Shown: positions 9,153-17,311, counted from the stretch's first letter. The stretch: 34,730 nt of DNA from Methylophaga sp. OBS4 (GCF_026319305.1 NZ_JAPDMV010000028.1:1-34730), one strand, 5' to 3'. Translations and numbers: made by a program. The notes: generated from the sequence alone by a model not told the origin.

Positions 9153-10520
9153 ATGGCCGGACACTCAAGCCACATACTACAAAACAGCTTTCAGTCCATA
9201 GCATTTTGTAGTGCCTGTTTACTGTTCTTGTTCAGCAATATCGCTTGTGCTGAAGCAAGGCTGGAATCAGTCGAACAACTCCAGCAACGAATAAAACAAC
9301 TTGAAATTCAATTGGAGCAGACCAGGCAGGCCCTGACAAAAGCAGAAAAGACCAGCCAGGAAGCCGAAATACAGGCAGCCACGATGACAGAGCAACAACA
9401 GGCTGAGAGCCAACCTGAGGACGATAAAATACGCTTTGGGCCGCTGAAAGTCGGTGGCGCGATGCGGGTCAATTATGCTATTGGTGATTATCCTGAAACA
9501 GGTGGCGCCTCGAGAGCGGTTGAAGATGACGGTAATTTTGCTCTCGATACCTTTCGCATCAATCTCGGCTATACCGATGGTCCATACATCGGCAAGGTGG
9601 AATACCGCTGGTATGACGGCTACAACTTCCTGCATACCGGCTGGCTGGGTTATCAGCTGGATAAAGCGCGGCAAATCCAGCTCGGTGTGAACAGGGTGCC
9701 GTTCGGTCCCGGTCCTTACGGCGTATCGCAGAGCTGGTTTTTCGATCAGCATTATTATCTGGGCCTGTCGGATGATATGGATTTGGGGATCAAGTACAGC
9801 CAGTCTGATGAAAACTGGCAGCTTGATATGGCCTATTATTATTCCGATGAAGGCAGCTACACCGGTTCGTCCCACGACAGTGCCCGCTACTCCTATGATG
9901 TTGTCAATGAGTCAGGAGACGGCTACGAAGAACGCAACCAATTAAATTTGCGGGGTATTTACCACTTTGAGGCCCGGCAGATAAAAACGGATTTTGGCTT
10001 GTCGTTGCAGTACGGAGAGCTGAAAAGCCGCGGTGTTCAGGATGACGGCGATCACCTGGCCGCTTCGCTGCATATGGTCAACAAGTGGCACAACTTCACA
10101 TTGGCATCGCAACTGACTTATTACCGTTACGATGTCGATGACCGTCAGCCGCTGGGCACCGATAAATTGGTTCAGATGGGGGCTTATGATTTTCCGGGTA
10201 CTGCGGCAGCCGAGGCGTGGGTGCCGGCCGTATCGTTAAGTTATTACCTTGCGGTGCCGTCAATTGCCTGGTTGGATTATGTTATTCCTTATGTCGAGTA
10301 CAGCGTGCTGCTCAAGCGGGATAGCGGTTTGAATGACAGTGAGTTGGCAACACTTGGTGCGGCCTGGGGCAGCGGTAACTGGTTTATCTACACTGATTTG
10401 AGCGCATCCAACGGTAACGAGTTTATCGGCGGTGACGATCCTTTTGGCGATCGTCTGGGCGCCAACGAGTCCCACGAATGGCAAACCCGTTTCAATATTA
10501 ACTTTGGCTATTACTTCTAG
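9153..10520 (+). CDS. Outer-membrane porin with N-terminal coiled coil
   Basis: 455 residues. A signal peptide is predicted at about 1-33 (hydrophobic core IAFCSACLLFLFSNIA, then CAEA). Residues 36-90 form a coiled coil (LESVEQLQQRIKQLEIQLEQ), as in OprO/DcaP-like trimeric porins. The rest is a beta-barrel: alternating hydrophobic and aromatic strands, many Tyr/Trp/Asp, and a C-terminal aromatic residue (NFGYYF ends in Phe, the outer-membrane insertion signal). It lies 34 bp before the BCCT carrier on the same strand, suggesting it admits the same solute through the outer membrane. Exact family and substrate not identified. Confidence 0.8.
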   Translation: MAGHSSHILQNSFQSIAFCSACLLFLFSNIACAEARLESVEQLQQRIKQLEIQLEQTRQALTKAEKTSQEAEIQAATMTEQQQAESQPEDDKIRFGPLKVGGAMRVNYAIGDYPETGGASRAVEDDGNFALDTFRINLGYTDGPYIGKVEYRWYDGYNFLHTGWLGYQLDKARQIQLGVNRVPFGPGPYGVSQSWFFDQHYYLGLSDDMDLGIKYSQSDENWQLDMAYYYSDEGSYTGSSHDSARYSYDVVNESGDGYEERNQLNLRGIYHFEARQIKTDFGLSLQYGELKSRGVQDDGDHLAASLHMVNKWHNFTLASQLTYYRYDVDDRQPLGTDKLVQMGAYDFPGTAAAEAWVPAVSLSYYLAVPSIAWLDYVIPYVEYSVLLKRDSGLNDSELATLGAAWGSGNWFIYTDLSASNGNEFIGGDDPFGDRLGANESHEWQTRFNINFGYYF

Positions 10521-10554
10521 TGAAGTAAGACAGGTCAGATCGAAGCAGTTGATT

Positions 10555-12552
10555 ATGACTCATCAGACAAACAATCAGGAACAGTCAGATAAACCTGTAA
10601 AAGCCCAGATCAACCCGCCGGTGTTTTTTGGGGCGGCTGTGCTGATTCTTGCCTTTGTCGTATTCGGCGCTGCTTTCTCGGACCTGGCCGCCAGTATTTT
10701 CAGCGCTGTACAGAGCTGGATTGTCAGAACCTTCGGCTGGTTTTACCTGCTGGCAGTGGCCATTTTTCTGGTCTTCAGTATCAGCCTCGCTATCAGCTCT
10801 TACGGCGCAATCAAGCTGGGGCCGGATCATTCTGAACCGGACTACAGTTATCTGTCATGGTTTGCGATGTTGTTCAGTGCCGGTATGGGGATTGGCTTGT
10901 TGTTCTTCGGGGTCGCCGAACCTGTTATGCACTTTTCCAACCCGCCTGTTGGAGAAGGCGGTACGGTTGAAGCTGCGCGTGAGGCGATGTCGATTTCGTT
11001 TTTCCATTGGGGACTGCATGCCTGGGCGATTTATGCCGTAGTGGGGCTTTCTCTCGCGTATTTCGGTTTCAGACATGGGTTGCCGTTAACAATCCGATCA
11101 GCTCTCTATCCGTTGATCGGCGAGCGCATTTATGGCCCGATTGGTCATGTCGTTGATATCTTCGCAGTGCTCGGCACCATGTTCGGTATCGCGACTTCAC
11201 TGGGACTGGGGGTATTGCAGATCAATGCAGGATTGAATTATCTGTTTGATTTACCCGTGTCTGTCTATCTGCAAATCGGCTTGATCTGTGTGATAACGCT
11301 GATGGCGACAGGCTCGGTGATTGCAGGACTGGATGCCGGCATCAAGCGGTTGTCTGAGCTCAATCTGGTGCTGGCCGTTGTCTTGCTGCTGTTTGTGCTG
11401 ATTGCCGGGCCGACCCTGTTTCTATTGCAGGCCCTGGTGCAGAATACCGGCTTCTATCTCAGTGAGGTTGTCAACAAGACATTCAATCTTTATGCCTATG
11501 AGCCGACCGGCTGGATAGGCGGCTGGACCTTGTTCTATTGGGGATGGTGGATTGCCTGGTCGCCATTTGTCGGCATGTTCATAGCCCGGGTTTCACGGGG
11601 CCGGACTATCAGGGAGTTTGTGCTGGGCGTGTTGTTCGTGCCGGTCGGTTTTACCTTCATGTGGATGACGTTTTTCGGCGGCACGGCGATCAATATGGAA
11701 TTGGGGCAGCTGACGGGGGTGATTAGCGGGGCGGTGGCCGATAGTGTTCCTACTGCTATCTTTACTTTGTTTGAGCAGCTGCCGCTGAGTATGATTGCGT
11801 CCGGGCTGGCGACGCTTCTGGTTATAACGTTCTTTGTGACTTCTTCCGATTCCGGATCGATGGTTATCGATATCATTACTTCCGGCGGCCATCCCAAACC
11901 GCCGGTCTGGCAACGTATTTTCTGGGCGTTGACCGAAGGTCTGGTCGCAGCGATATTGTTACTGGCCGGCGGTTTGACTGCATTACAGACGGCTGCTATT
12001 GCCGGTGCCTTGCCTTTTGTGATTATTATGCTGGTGATTTGTTTCGGCCTCTATAAGGGGTTGCGAATGGAGGGTATCAAACGTCGTGTTTTGGGCGAAC
12101 CTCAGGCACCAGTCAGCACCGGCAGGAAAGTGGGGTGGAAGCAGCGACTGAAAAATATCAGCAGTCACCCGCCTAAAAGTGAAATGAAACGTTTTCTGCA
12201 AATTGTCGTTAAACCGTCGTTAGAAGAGGTCGCGAGTGAGATGAGAAAATCGGGCCTGGAAGCCAGCGTTACTGAACAAGAAGACTATGTCGAACTCAAT
12301 GTGGCATATGGTGAAGAAGAGAACTTCGTTTATGGCGTGCACAGCGTGGGGCATCTGATTCCCAGCTTTGCTTTCCCTCAGTTTGATCGGCAGCCGGATG
12401 AGAGCAAACGCTACTACCGGGGGGAGGTCTATCTGGCCGAAGGCAGCCAGCATTACGATTTGTATGGCTATAATCAAGAGCAGGTCATTGACGATGTCCT
12501 GACTCAGTATGAAAAACATATGCATTTTCTGCATATCGTGCGCGATGTGTGA
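10555..12552 (+). CDS. betT: BCCT-family choline/betaine transporter, BetT type
   Basis: BCCT carriers import choline, glycine betaine or carnitine, usually as osmoprotectants. 665 residues, close to E. coli BetT (677). About 12 membrane helices. Family motifs: GMGIGLLFFGVAEPVMHF near residue 105 and the tryptophan-rich segment WTLFYWGWWIAWSPFVGMF around 325-343, which forms the quaternary-amine aromatic box. The long hydrophilic C-terminal domain (about 540-665, MKRFLQIVVKPSLEEV, GVHSVGHLIPSFAF, HYDLYGYNQEQVIDDVLTQY) is typical of BetT and senses osmolarity in that protein. Start ATG 10555 is chosen because upstream in-frame codons overlap the porin gene. Choline is the likeliest substrate, but betaine is possible. 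Confidence 0.88.
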   Translation: MTHQTNNQEQSDKPVKAQINPPVFFGAAVLILAFVVFGAAFSDLAASIFSAVQSWIVRTFGWFYLLAVAIFLVFSISLAISSYGAIKLGPDHSEPDYSYLSWFAMLFSAGMGIGLLFFGVAEPVMHFSNPPVGEGGTVEAAREAMSISFFHWGLHAWAIYAVVGLSLAYFGFRHGLPLTIRSALYPLIGERIYGPIGHVVDIFAVLGTMFGIATSLGLGVLQINAGLNYLFDLPVSVYLQIGLICVITLMATGSVIAGLDAGIKRLSELNLVLAVVLLLFVLIAGPTLFLLQALVQNTGFYLSEVVNKTFNLYAYEPTGWIGGWTLFYWGWWIAWSPFVGMFIARVSRGRTIREFVLGVLFVPVGFTFMWMTFFGGTAINMELGQLTGVISGAVADSVPTAIFTLFEQLPLSMIASGLATLLVITFFVTSSDSGSMVIDIITSGGHPKPPVWQRIFWALTEGLVAAILLLAGGLTALQTAAIAGALPFVIIMLVICFGLYKGLRMEGIKRRVLGEPQAPVSTGRKVGWKQRLKNISSHPPKSEMKRFLQIVVKPSLEEVASEMRKSGLEASVTEQEDYVELNVAYGEEENFVYGVHSVGHLIPSFAFPQFDRQPDESKRYYRGEVYLAEGSQHYDLYGYNQEQVIDDVLTQYEKHMHFLHIVRDV

Positions 12553-12622
12553 GCCAGTTCGAGATAGGGATCGGATTTCATGCTATGGTCCGTCCAGACA
12601 GGTTTGTAATTGGGAGAGAGCG

Positions 12623-12961
12623 ATGCGACTTGCTGCAACTGTTGCTGTGTCAATGATGACACTGATGATGAACGGTAATGTGTGGGCCGGAAGTATCACC
12701 GACTTGACTGAATTGAATTGCGGAAATAAAGCAATCCAAATCGGTATGAGCCCGCAGGATATCAAAACAATTTGTGGGCGGAACTGGGAACCTGCTTTTA
12801 TCAGCAAGCATATCCGGCCTGCACTGCATGCGGATGAGGATGGAAAAGTCAGCAACGATTATTTCGAAAAGTGGATGTACAAAGCTGCGGACAAGAGTGA
12901 TGCCCATGTTTTACTCAAAAATGGTGAAGTGATTCGGATCTTTACCACTAGCCAGAATTAA
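12623..12961 (+). CDS. Small secreted DUF2845-like protein
   Basis: 112 residues with an N-terminal signal peptide (hydrophobic core AATVAVSMMTLMMNG, cleavage likely after VWAG). The mature part has the pattern of DUF2845 proteins: LNCGNKAIQIGMS, then IKTICGRNWEP, then EKWMYKA, then LKNGEVIRI, with two conserved cysteines that could form a disulfide. The start at 12623 is supported by the Shine-Dalgarno GGGAGAGAG; an upstream in-frame start at 12509 would overlap betT. Function unknown, periplasmic by prediction. Confidence 0.75.
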   Translation: MRLAATVAVSMMTLMMNGNVWAGSITDLTELNCGNKAIQIGMSPQDIKTICGRNWEPAFISKHIRPALHADEDGKVSNDYFEKWMYKAADKSDAHVLLKNGEVIRIFTTSQN

Positions 12962-12975
12962 TTTATCGAGGCTGT

Positions 12976-12997
12976 TTCAGCTTGGTTTAAGTTTGCT
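12976..12997 (+). promoter_or_regulatory. 22-bp motif copy 1, upstream of PepSY/two-component operon
   Basis: Core CAGCTTGGTTTAAGTTTGCT. All 22 bases are identical to the reverse complement of 15725-15746, upstream of the second PepSY gene. It ends 41 bp before the ATG at 13039; TATATA at 13007-13012 could be the -10 box. It is probably the binding site of the OmpR-type regulator encoded here. Confidence 0.75.
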
Positions 12998-13038
12998 TGT
13001 TCATGCTATATACATTACTGACTAAGCAGGACTTAACC

Positions 13039-13365
13039 ATGACTAAAACAAGCAGCTTTTTTATTGCCATTACGGCTTTGTTAGCGGCCAGTCTGATATT
13101 GCCGGGTTCAGCCAGTAGTGTTATGGCTGATCAAGGGCCGGCTAAAGCCAGACAACTGCAACAGCACGGCAAAATTTTAGCCCTGGAACAAATCATTGAT
13201 GCCGCGATTGCCATCAAACCGGGGCAGATTCTGGAAACAGAACTGGAGCGCGATGATGGCCGTTATTTTTACGAACTCGAAATTCTTGATGCCGGTGGAC
13301 AGGTATGGGAATTAGAATTCGATGCGCAAAGCGGTGACTTGATAGAGCTTGAGCTCGAGGACTGA
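13039..13365 (+). CDS. Periplasmic PepSY-domain protein
   Basis: 108 residues from ATG 13039 (AGGA 8 nt upstream); a start at 12997 is unlikely because it would lie in the promoter. Signal peptide: core FFIAITALLAASLILPG, cleavage near SVMA. The PepSY domain covers about 45-108: ALEQIIDAAIAIKPGQILETELE, then YFYELEILDAGGQVWELEFDAQSGDLIELE. PepSY proteins of this kind often accompany PhoPQ/QseBC-like two-component systems. It ends 2 bp before the response-regulator start and so is the first gene of that operon. Confidence 0.85.
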   Translation: MTKTSSFFIAITALLAASLILPGSASSVMADQGPAKARQLQQHGKILALEQIIDAAIAIKPGQILETELERDDGRYFYELEILDAGGQVWELEFDAQSGDLIELELED

Positions 13366-13367
13366 CC

Positions 13368-14036
13368 ATGCGTTTGTTACTGGTCGAGGATGACCCGGTT
13401 CTGGGACCGAAACTGCAGTCTGCATTGAACAAGGCCGGTTATGCCACCGATTTGTCGGTTGATGGTATTGATGCGCAGGCTATGGGCGATATCGAAACTT
13501 ATGACTTGATTGTGCTTGATCTCGGCTTGCCCGGACAATCCGGTCTGGAGGTGCTGAAAAACTGGCGTGAAGCAAATAATGCGACACCAGTGATTATTCT
13601 GACAGCGAGAGATGCCTGGGAAGACAAGGTGCTCGGCTTTAAAGCCGGTGCCGATGACTATCTGGCTAAACCGTTTCAAACCGAAGAATTGCTGGTGCGA
13701 ATCAATGCCGTGTTAAGACGTTGTTCAGGATTGAACACCGGTGCGCTGACTTATGCCGGTTTGTCTCTGGATGAGAGCGACCAGAGCGTAACCTTGAGCT
13801 CAGGTGAAAAGCTGTTGCTGACGGGCACCGAGTTTAAATTGTTACGTTATTTTATGTTGCATCCGGGACAGTTGCTGTCCAAATCGACCCTGACCGAACA
13901 TGTTTACCAACTCGACAGTGATAAAGACAGTAATGTGATGGAAGTGTATGTGAATCGTTTGCGTCAGAAGCTGGGCGCAGAGTTGATTCAGACCCGGCGG
14001 GGGCAAGGGTATATCTTCGGAAACCCTGACGGATGA
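13368..14036 (+). CDS. OmpR/PhoB-family response regulator
   Basis: 222 residues. The N-terminal receiver has an acidic pair (ED at 7-8), phosphoacceptor D51 (DLIVLDLGLPG), T79 (ILTARD) and K101 (LAKPF), so all catalytic positions are intact. The C-terminal winged-helix DNA-binding domain (about 125-220) contains LTGTEFKLLRYFMLHPGQLLSKSTL, then VMEVYVNRLRQKLG and IQTRRGQGYIF. It most resembles the PhoP/QseB/PmrA group. It overlaps the kinase gene by 4 bp (ATGA), so the two are translationally coupled. It is the obvious candidate to bind the 22-bp motif shared by the two PepSY promoters. Confidence 0.93.
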   Translation: MRLLLVEDDPVLGPKLQSALNKAGYATDLSVDGIDAQAMGDIETYDLIVLDLGLPGQSGLEVLKNWREANNATPVIILTARDAWEDKVLGFKAGADDYLAKPFQTEELLVRINAVLRRCSGLNTGALTYAGLSLDESDQSVTLSSGEKLLLTGTEFKLLRYFMLHPGQLLSKSTLTEHVYQLDSDKDSNVMEVYVNRLRQKLGAELIQTRRGQGYIFGNPDG

Positions 14037-15367
14037 CCTCTATTCGAAGTCGTCTGGCTATCGGACTGACTATGGTTATGGCCTTGTTACTGCTGGGGCA
14101 GTGGTTATGGCTGACTTTAACTATTGACCGGCTGATAGAAAAGCAGGTCATCACCCGCCTGCAGGAAGAAACGGAAAGTCTGCTGGCAAATCTCAATATT
14201 GATCAGACAGGGCGCCTGCAACTGGACAGCCAGCGGCTGAGTAGCAGCTATCAGCGGGCGTTTTCCGGTTTATATTTTTCAGTGTACTCAAAGCAACAGA
14301 GTGTGTTGTCACGCTCGCTTTGGGACTTTAATCTTACCGTGCCGCAACTCAGCGCCGGCGAACAGGCAATCCTTTATCTGAACGGGCCACAGGATCAGCC
14401 GTTACTTGCCATGTCGGCGGGGTATATCAAACAAACCAGGCCGCTGACTATTACAGTCGCCGAAGATATTTCATGGATGCTGGCAGATAAGCGGCATTTC
14501 CAGATGTTTTTTACCTTGCTGTCAGCTCTGGGATTGGTGCTGTTGTTATTGTTGCAGGCACTGATTGTAAGACGGGCGCTGCAACCACTTACGAAGGCAA
14601 AGATGCAGCTCAAACAGCTTGAAAAGGGAGATATTGAGCAGATTGATGAGCAGGTGCCTGATGAGATCAAACCTTTACTCAGTGAACTCAACCGCTTGAT
14701 GGGCAGCATGGTAAATAAAACGCGTCGATCCCGACAGACGCTGGGAAATCTGGCACATCGGTTGAAAACCCAGCTGACTTTACTCAATCAGGTGGCGGAC
14801 GCCGAGCTTATTAGCACAGACCCAGCGACGCGGAAGGCTATTTATCAGCAGACCGAGCATATCAGACAAATTATCGATCGTGAGTTAAAACGTGCCCGGC
14901 TTTCAGGTTTTACCTTGCCCGGGAAAGGGGTTGATTTAGGCGCATTGATCAGTCAACTGGTCGATACTTTGTATCTGATTCACCAGGACAAAAACTTCGC
15001 TATCAACTGGCAGCTGGAAGATAATGTACGGTTCAATGGCGATCGTGAAGATGTACTGGAACTGCTCGGAAATCTGATGGATAACGCCTGCAAATGGTGC
15101 AATAAAGCAGTGCGGCTGCAGGTGAGAATGCAGGCGGGACTGGTATTTATCGTTGAAGATGATGGGCCGGGTTGCGATATTGATGATTTATCAGCGCTGA
15201 CCAGGCGGGGCTTTCGTACTGATGAATCCAAACCCGGCAGTGGGCTCGGACTCGCCATTGCATTTGATATTGTCGACAGTTATGAAGGTACTATGCAGTT
15301 TGATCGTTCTGAACAATTAGGCGGTCTGCAGGTGACGGTTCACCTGCAGTCACCGTTGGCTAATTAG
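14033..15367 (+). CDS. PhoQ-like membrane sensor histidine kinase
   Basis: 444 residues. TM1 is at about 8-30, a periplasmic sensor domain spans about 31-157, and TM2 (FFTLLSALGLVLLLLLQALI) lies at about 159-178, followed by HAMP-like sequence to about 230. The dimerisation/phosphotransfer segment is GNLAHRLKTQLTLL with His242. The H-box normally reads HxLKTPL, and the conserved Pro is Gln here. The ATPase domain has the N-box LMDNACKWCN, the D-box VEDDGPG and the G-box GSGLGLAI. It pairs with the preceding regulator. The stop codon overlaps the end of the convergent PepSY gene by 4 nt. The ligand cannot be read from sequence; PhoQ-like kinases typically sense cations or envelope stress. Confidence 0.92.
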   Translation: MTSIRSRLAIGLTMVMALLLLGQWLWLTLTIDRLIEKQVITRLQEETESLLANLNIDQTGRLQLDSQRLSSSYQRAFSGLYFSVYSKQQSVLSRSLWDFNLTVPQLSAGEQAILYLNGPQDQPLLAMSAGYIKQTRPLTITVAEDISWMLADKRHFQMFFTLLSALGLVLLLLLQALIVRRALQPLTKAKMQLKQLEKGDIEQIDEQVPDEIKPLLSELNRLMGSMVNKTRRSRQTLGNLAHRLKTQLTLLNQVADAELISTDPATRKAIYQQTEHIRQIIDRELKRARLSGFTLPGKGVDLGALISQLVDTLYLIHQDKNFAINWQLEDNVRFNGDREDVLELLGNLMDNACKWCNKAVRLQVRMQAGLVFIVEDDGPGCDIDDLSALTRRGFRTDESKPGSGLGLAIAFDIVDSYEGTMQFDRSEQLGGLQVTVHLQSPLAN

Positions 15368-15681
15368 AACCAGTCTTTTTCAATTTTACGTACTTCACCG
15401 GTTTTGGCATTGATGTAGACTTCCCATTCGTTGCCATCGGCATCGACAATTTCAAATTCATAATCCCAGCCTTTACCGAATGTGCGACTTTCCAGATCGG
15501 CATCGTCAATCACCCCCGGTTTAGCTTCCAGAGCTATTGCCTGAGCCTGTTCAAGCGTAATCAGGCCCAATCCTTCTGACAGCACTTTCATTTCCCTTAC
15601 ATCATCATCAGCCCGGGCAGGGGTGGTTTGTAACAGCATGGTCATCAGACCGATTAAGGTAAATGCAGTTATGGTTTTCAT
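15364..15681 (-). CDS. Second periplasmic PepSY-domain protein
   Basis: 105 residues with a signal peptide (core FTLIGLMTMLLQ, cleavage after ARA) and a PepSY domain: ITLEQAQAIALEAKPGVIDDADLE, then WDYEFEIVDADGNEWEVYINAKTGEVRKIE. It resembles the PepSY protein at 13039 in size and layout. The Shine-Dalgarno AAGGAG lies 9 nt before the ATG. Convergent to the kinase, with overlapping stop codons. Its promoter carries the same 22-bp motif as the operon promoter, so it is probably a target of the same response regulator. Confidence 0.88.
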   Translation of the reverse strand: MKTITAFTLIGLMTMLLQTTPARADDDVREMKVLSEGLGLITLEQAQAIALEAKPGVIDDADLESRTFGKGWDYEFEIVDADGNEWEVYINAKTGEVRKIEKDWF

Positions 15682-15724
15682 TGCTTGTTCTCCTTATTGT
15701 GTTGAACAGTTTCCATACTAGGAG

Positions 15725-15746
15725 AGCAAACTTAAACCAAGCTGAA
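15725..15746 (-). promoter_or_regulatory. 22-bp motif copy 2, upstream of the convergent PepSY gene
   Basis: Exact reverse complement of 12976-12997, positioned 43 bp before the ATG at 15681 (41 bp for the other copy). A -10-like TAGTAT follows 4 bp downstream on the minus strand. Identical sequence and equal spacing strongly suggest a shared activator site. Confidence 0.78.
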
Positions 15747-15770
15747 TATTAATATCTTAAAAAATAACTG

Positions 15771-15800
15771 TTTACATTTAGTTAGGTGGCTAACTATAAT
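15771..15800 (+). promoter_or_regulatory. marR-type promoter with embedded palindromic operator
   Basis: TTTACA (15771-15776) and TATAAT (15795-15800) are 18 bp apart. Between them, overlapping the -10, lies the perfect palindrome TAGTTAG-GTGG-CTAACTA (15779-15796). A bound repressor would block the promoter. The same palindrome occurs at 16327-16346. The expected transcription start (about 15807) coincides with the ATG of the regulator. Confidence 0.85.
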
Positions 15801-15806
15801 GGTCAC

Positions 15807-16310
15807 ATGTTACAAGTCAAAGATTTACCGGACGCCGAGATCCTCAAAAAATTTGCCCAGCGTTATCCGGATGCGGATATAGCTCGAGTATTACAATTCC
15901 TGACATTGCTGCGAGTGGCGTCGGATTTGTCTAATGGATTGGATCAGTTTCTGGCGACGTATGACTTGTTGCAGGGGCGTTGGTGGGTGTTGCTATTATT
16001 GATGCGGGAAGACGACTTCAGTTCCAGTCCATCTAAACTGGCGGACAAGGCTGGGGTCAGCCGTGCCACGATGACAGGCCTGATTGATGGCTTGCAGCGT
16101 GATGGGCTGGTTAAACGCATTACTGATAATAAAGACAGACGCCAGACATTGGTCAGGCTGACCAGAAATGGCCAAAAAAAGCTCGATGAAGTGATGCCGG
16201 ATTATTATCAACGGCTTAATGAATTGATGAGTGTCCTCAGTGAGGAGCAGGGCGATCAGCTGATAACCATGCTTACACAGCTAAATACACAACGCCATAT
16301 TTTCGATTGA
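15807..16310 (+). CDS. MarR-family transcriptional regulator
   Basis: 167 residues from ATG 15807. The winged helix-turn-helix is at about 55-125: LQGRWWVLLLLMRE, then LADKAGVSRATMTGLIDGLQRDGLVKRI, then the wing DNKDRRQTLVRLT, all typical of MarR. A GTG 21 bp upstream (15786) is in frame but lies inside the operator and upstream of the predicted transcription start, so I reject it. No Shine-Dalgarno precedes ATG 15807, so the mRNA may be leaderless. It should repress itself and the SnoaL-like gene through the shared palindrome. The effector is unknown. Confidence 0.9.
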   Translation: MLQVKDLPDAEILKKFAQRYPDADIARVLQFLTLLRVASDLSNGLDQFLATYDLLQGRWWVLLLLMREDDFSSSPSKLADKAGVSRATMTGLIDGLQRDGLVKRITDNKDRRQTLVRLTRNGQKKLDEVMPDYYQRLNELMSVLSEEQGDQLITMLTQLNTQRHIFD

Positions 16311-16326
16311 CTTTATTTTTACCTTA

Positions 16327-16346
16327 ATAGTTAGGTGGCTAACTAT
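16327..16346 (+). promoter_or_regulatory. Second copy of the MarR palindromic operator
   Basis: ATAGTTAG-GTGG-CTAACTAT is a perfect 8-bp inverted repeat with the same GTGG spacer as the marR operator. TATATA (16344-16349) overlaps its right arm as the likely -10 box, and the ATG of the SnoaL-like gene follows 20 bp later. Confidence 0.85.
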
Positions 16347-16366
16347 ATAAGCAAAGGAGCAAATCC

Positions 16367-16810
16367 ATGAAACGAATCATGATGTTAGCAGGAACAGCAT
16401 TAATCAGTATGCAGGTACAGGCTGTCGACCTGAAACCGGAAGCTATTGTTGAAGCGGCCAATCAACAATGGAATCAGGCTTTTAACCAAGGCAAAATCGA
16501 GCAACTCGTCGCGTTGTATGCAGAGGATGCAACTTTGTCCCCCGGGAATGGTGCAGTTTTACGAGGACATGATGCGATTAAAGCGTTATTCAGTGGGTTT
16601 CAGCAAAATGGCGTTCATAACCATCAGATTAAAGCCGTTGATGTGATTTCCTCTGACAAACAAATTACTCAGGTCGGCTATTGGCAGGCTAAAGGTCAGA
16701 ATGCTAAGCAGGAGGCCATCAGTTTTGGCGGTGTTCTGGTTACCGTGTTGCAGCAGAACGAAGCCGGTGAGTGGCAACTGCAATCGCATGTCTGGAACAT
16801 GGCGCCCTGA
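16367..16810 (+). CDS. Secreted SnoaL/DUF4440-like protein
   Basis: 147 residues with a signal peptide (core IMMLAGTALISMQ, cleavage after VQA) and an NTF2-like fold: AANQQWNQAFNQGKIEQLVALYAEDATLSPGNG written in parts (WNQAFNQGKIEQLVALYAED, then ATLSPGNGAVLRGHDAI), ending WQLQSHVWNMAP. This matches the SnoaL/DUF4440 group (ketosteroid-isomerase fold). Such proteins have diverse or unknown roles, and the sequence does not reveal a substrate. The Shine-Dalgarno AAAGGAG lies 8 nt before the ATG. It is controlled with the adjacent MarR gene through the shared palindrome, so it is probably induced by the same signal. Confidence 0.82.
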   Translation: MKRIMMLAGTALISMQVQAVDLKPEAIVEAANQQWNQAFNQGKIEQLVALYAEDATLSPGNGAVLRGHDAIKALFSGFQQNGVHNHQIKAVDVISSDKQITQVGYWQAKGQNAKQEAISFGGVLVTVLQQNEAGEWQLQSHVWNMAP

Positions 16811-16820
16811 TAACACCATC

Positions 16821-16842
16821 GCTATCACAGGGAGGTGATAGC
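16821..16842 (+). terminator. Hairpin after the SnoaL-like gene
   Basis: GCTATCAC-AGGGAG-GTGATAGC is a perfect 8-bp stem with a 6-nt loop, 10 bp after the stop. It is not followed by a T run, so it may protect the 3' end rather than terminate. Confidence 0.5.
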
Positions 16843-17311
16843 TTATAACGAACCGAAATGTATTTTTCTCAATTGTACGTATTTCACCGGTTCTTACCGG
16901 GCTGGATCATAAATCAAGCTGAAACCGTACTTGAATGCGCGAAGCGGGGATTTCAATAATCTGAAAAGCCGAATCTGAACGCATAATGCCTTAGCACGGG
17001 CTTGTGTTAGAAAAACTACTTCCCGGCATTCATTTAGATTGACTGGGAAAACGTCTGGACAAGCAATGTCCCAGACATTGCTTTGCATATGATGGGCAGG
17101 ACGCCCAAATGCCTTGATAGCAGGGATAGCGAAGTATCGCGGGTGCAGAACGTACAGGAGCGACCACTCCATCCATGGAGATAAACGTTTTTGAACGTAA
17201 GCGCTTGTCAAGTGTGCGAGATACAAGCGTGTTGTCTTTCGCGAATTTCATTTCCCTTTTACGGCACGTTTACAGAAAACGACAGCGGCGCAGACGAAGG
17301 GTTAACAGGCT
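16843..17311. other. 469-bp non-coding gap with a short palindrome
   Basis: No gene with a ribosome site is visible on either strand. A perfect inverted repeat AGCAATGTC-CCA-GACATTGCT lies at 17062-17082. Around it is GC-richer sequence containing GGATAGCGAAGTATCGCGGG. The composition looks like an interspersed repeat rather than promoter DNA, but I cannot show further copies in this window. Confidence 0.35.

Noticed and set aside
9267-9875. 202-residue minus-strand frame opposite the first porin
   Set aside because: Antisense shadow of a well supported exported beta-barrel protein.
12509-12622. Longer start for the DUF2845-like protein
   Set aside because: It overlaps betT and hides the signal peptide; the start at 12623 has a strong Shine-Dalgarno.
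15786-15806. GTG start for the MarR regulator
   Set aside because: It lies within the operator and upstream of the predicted transcription start.
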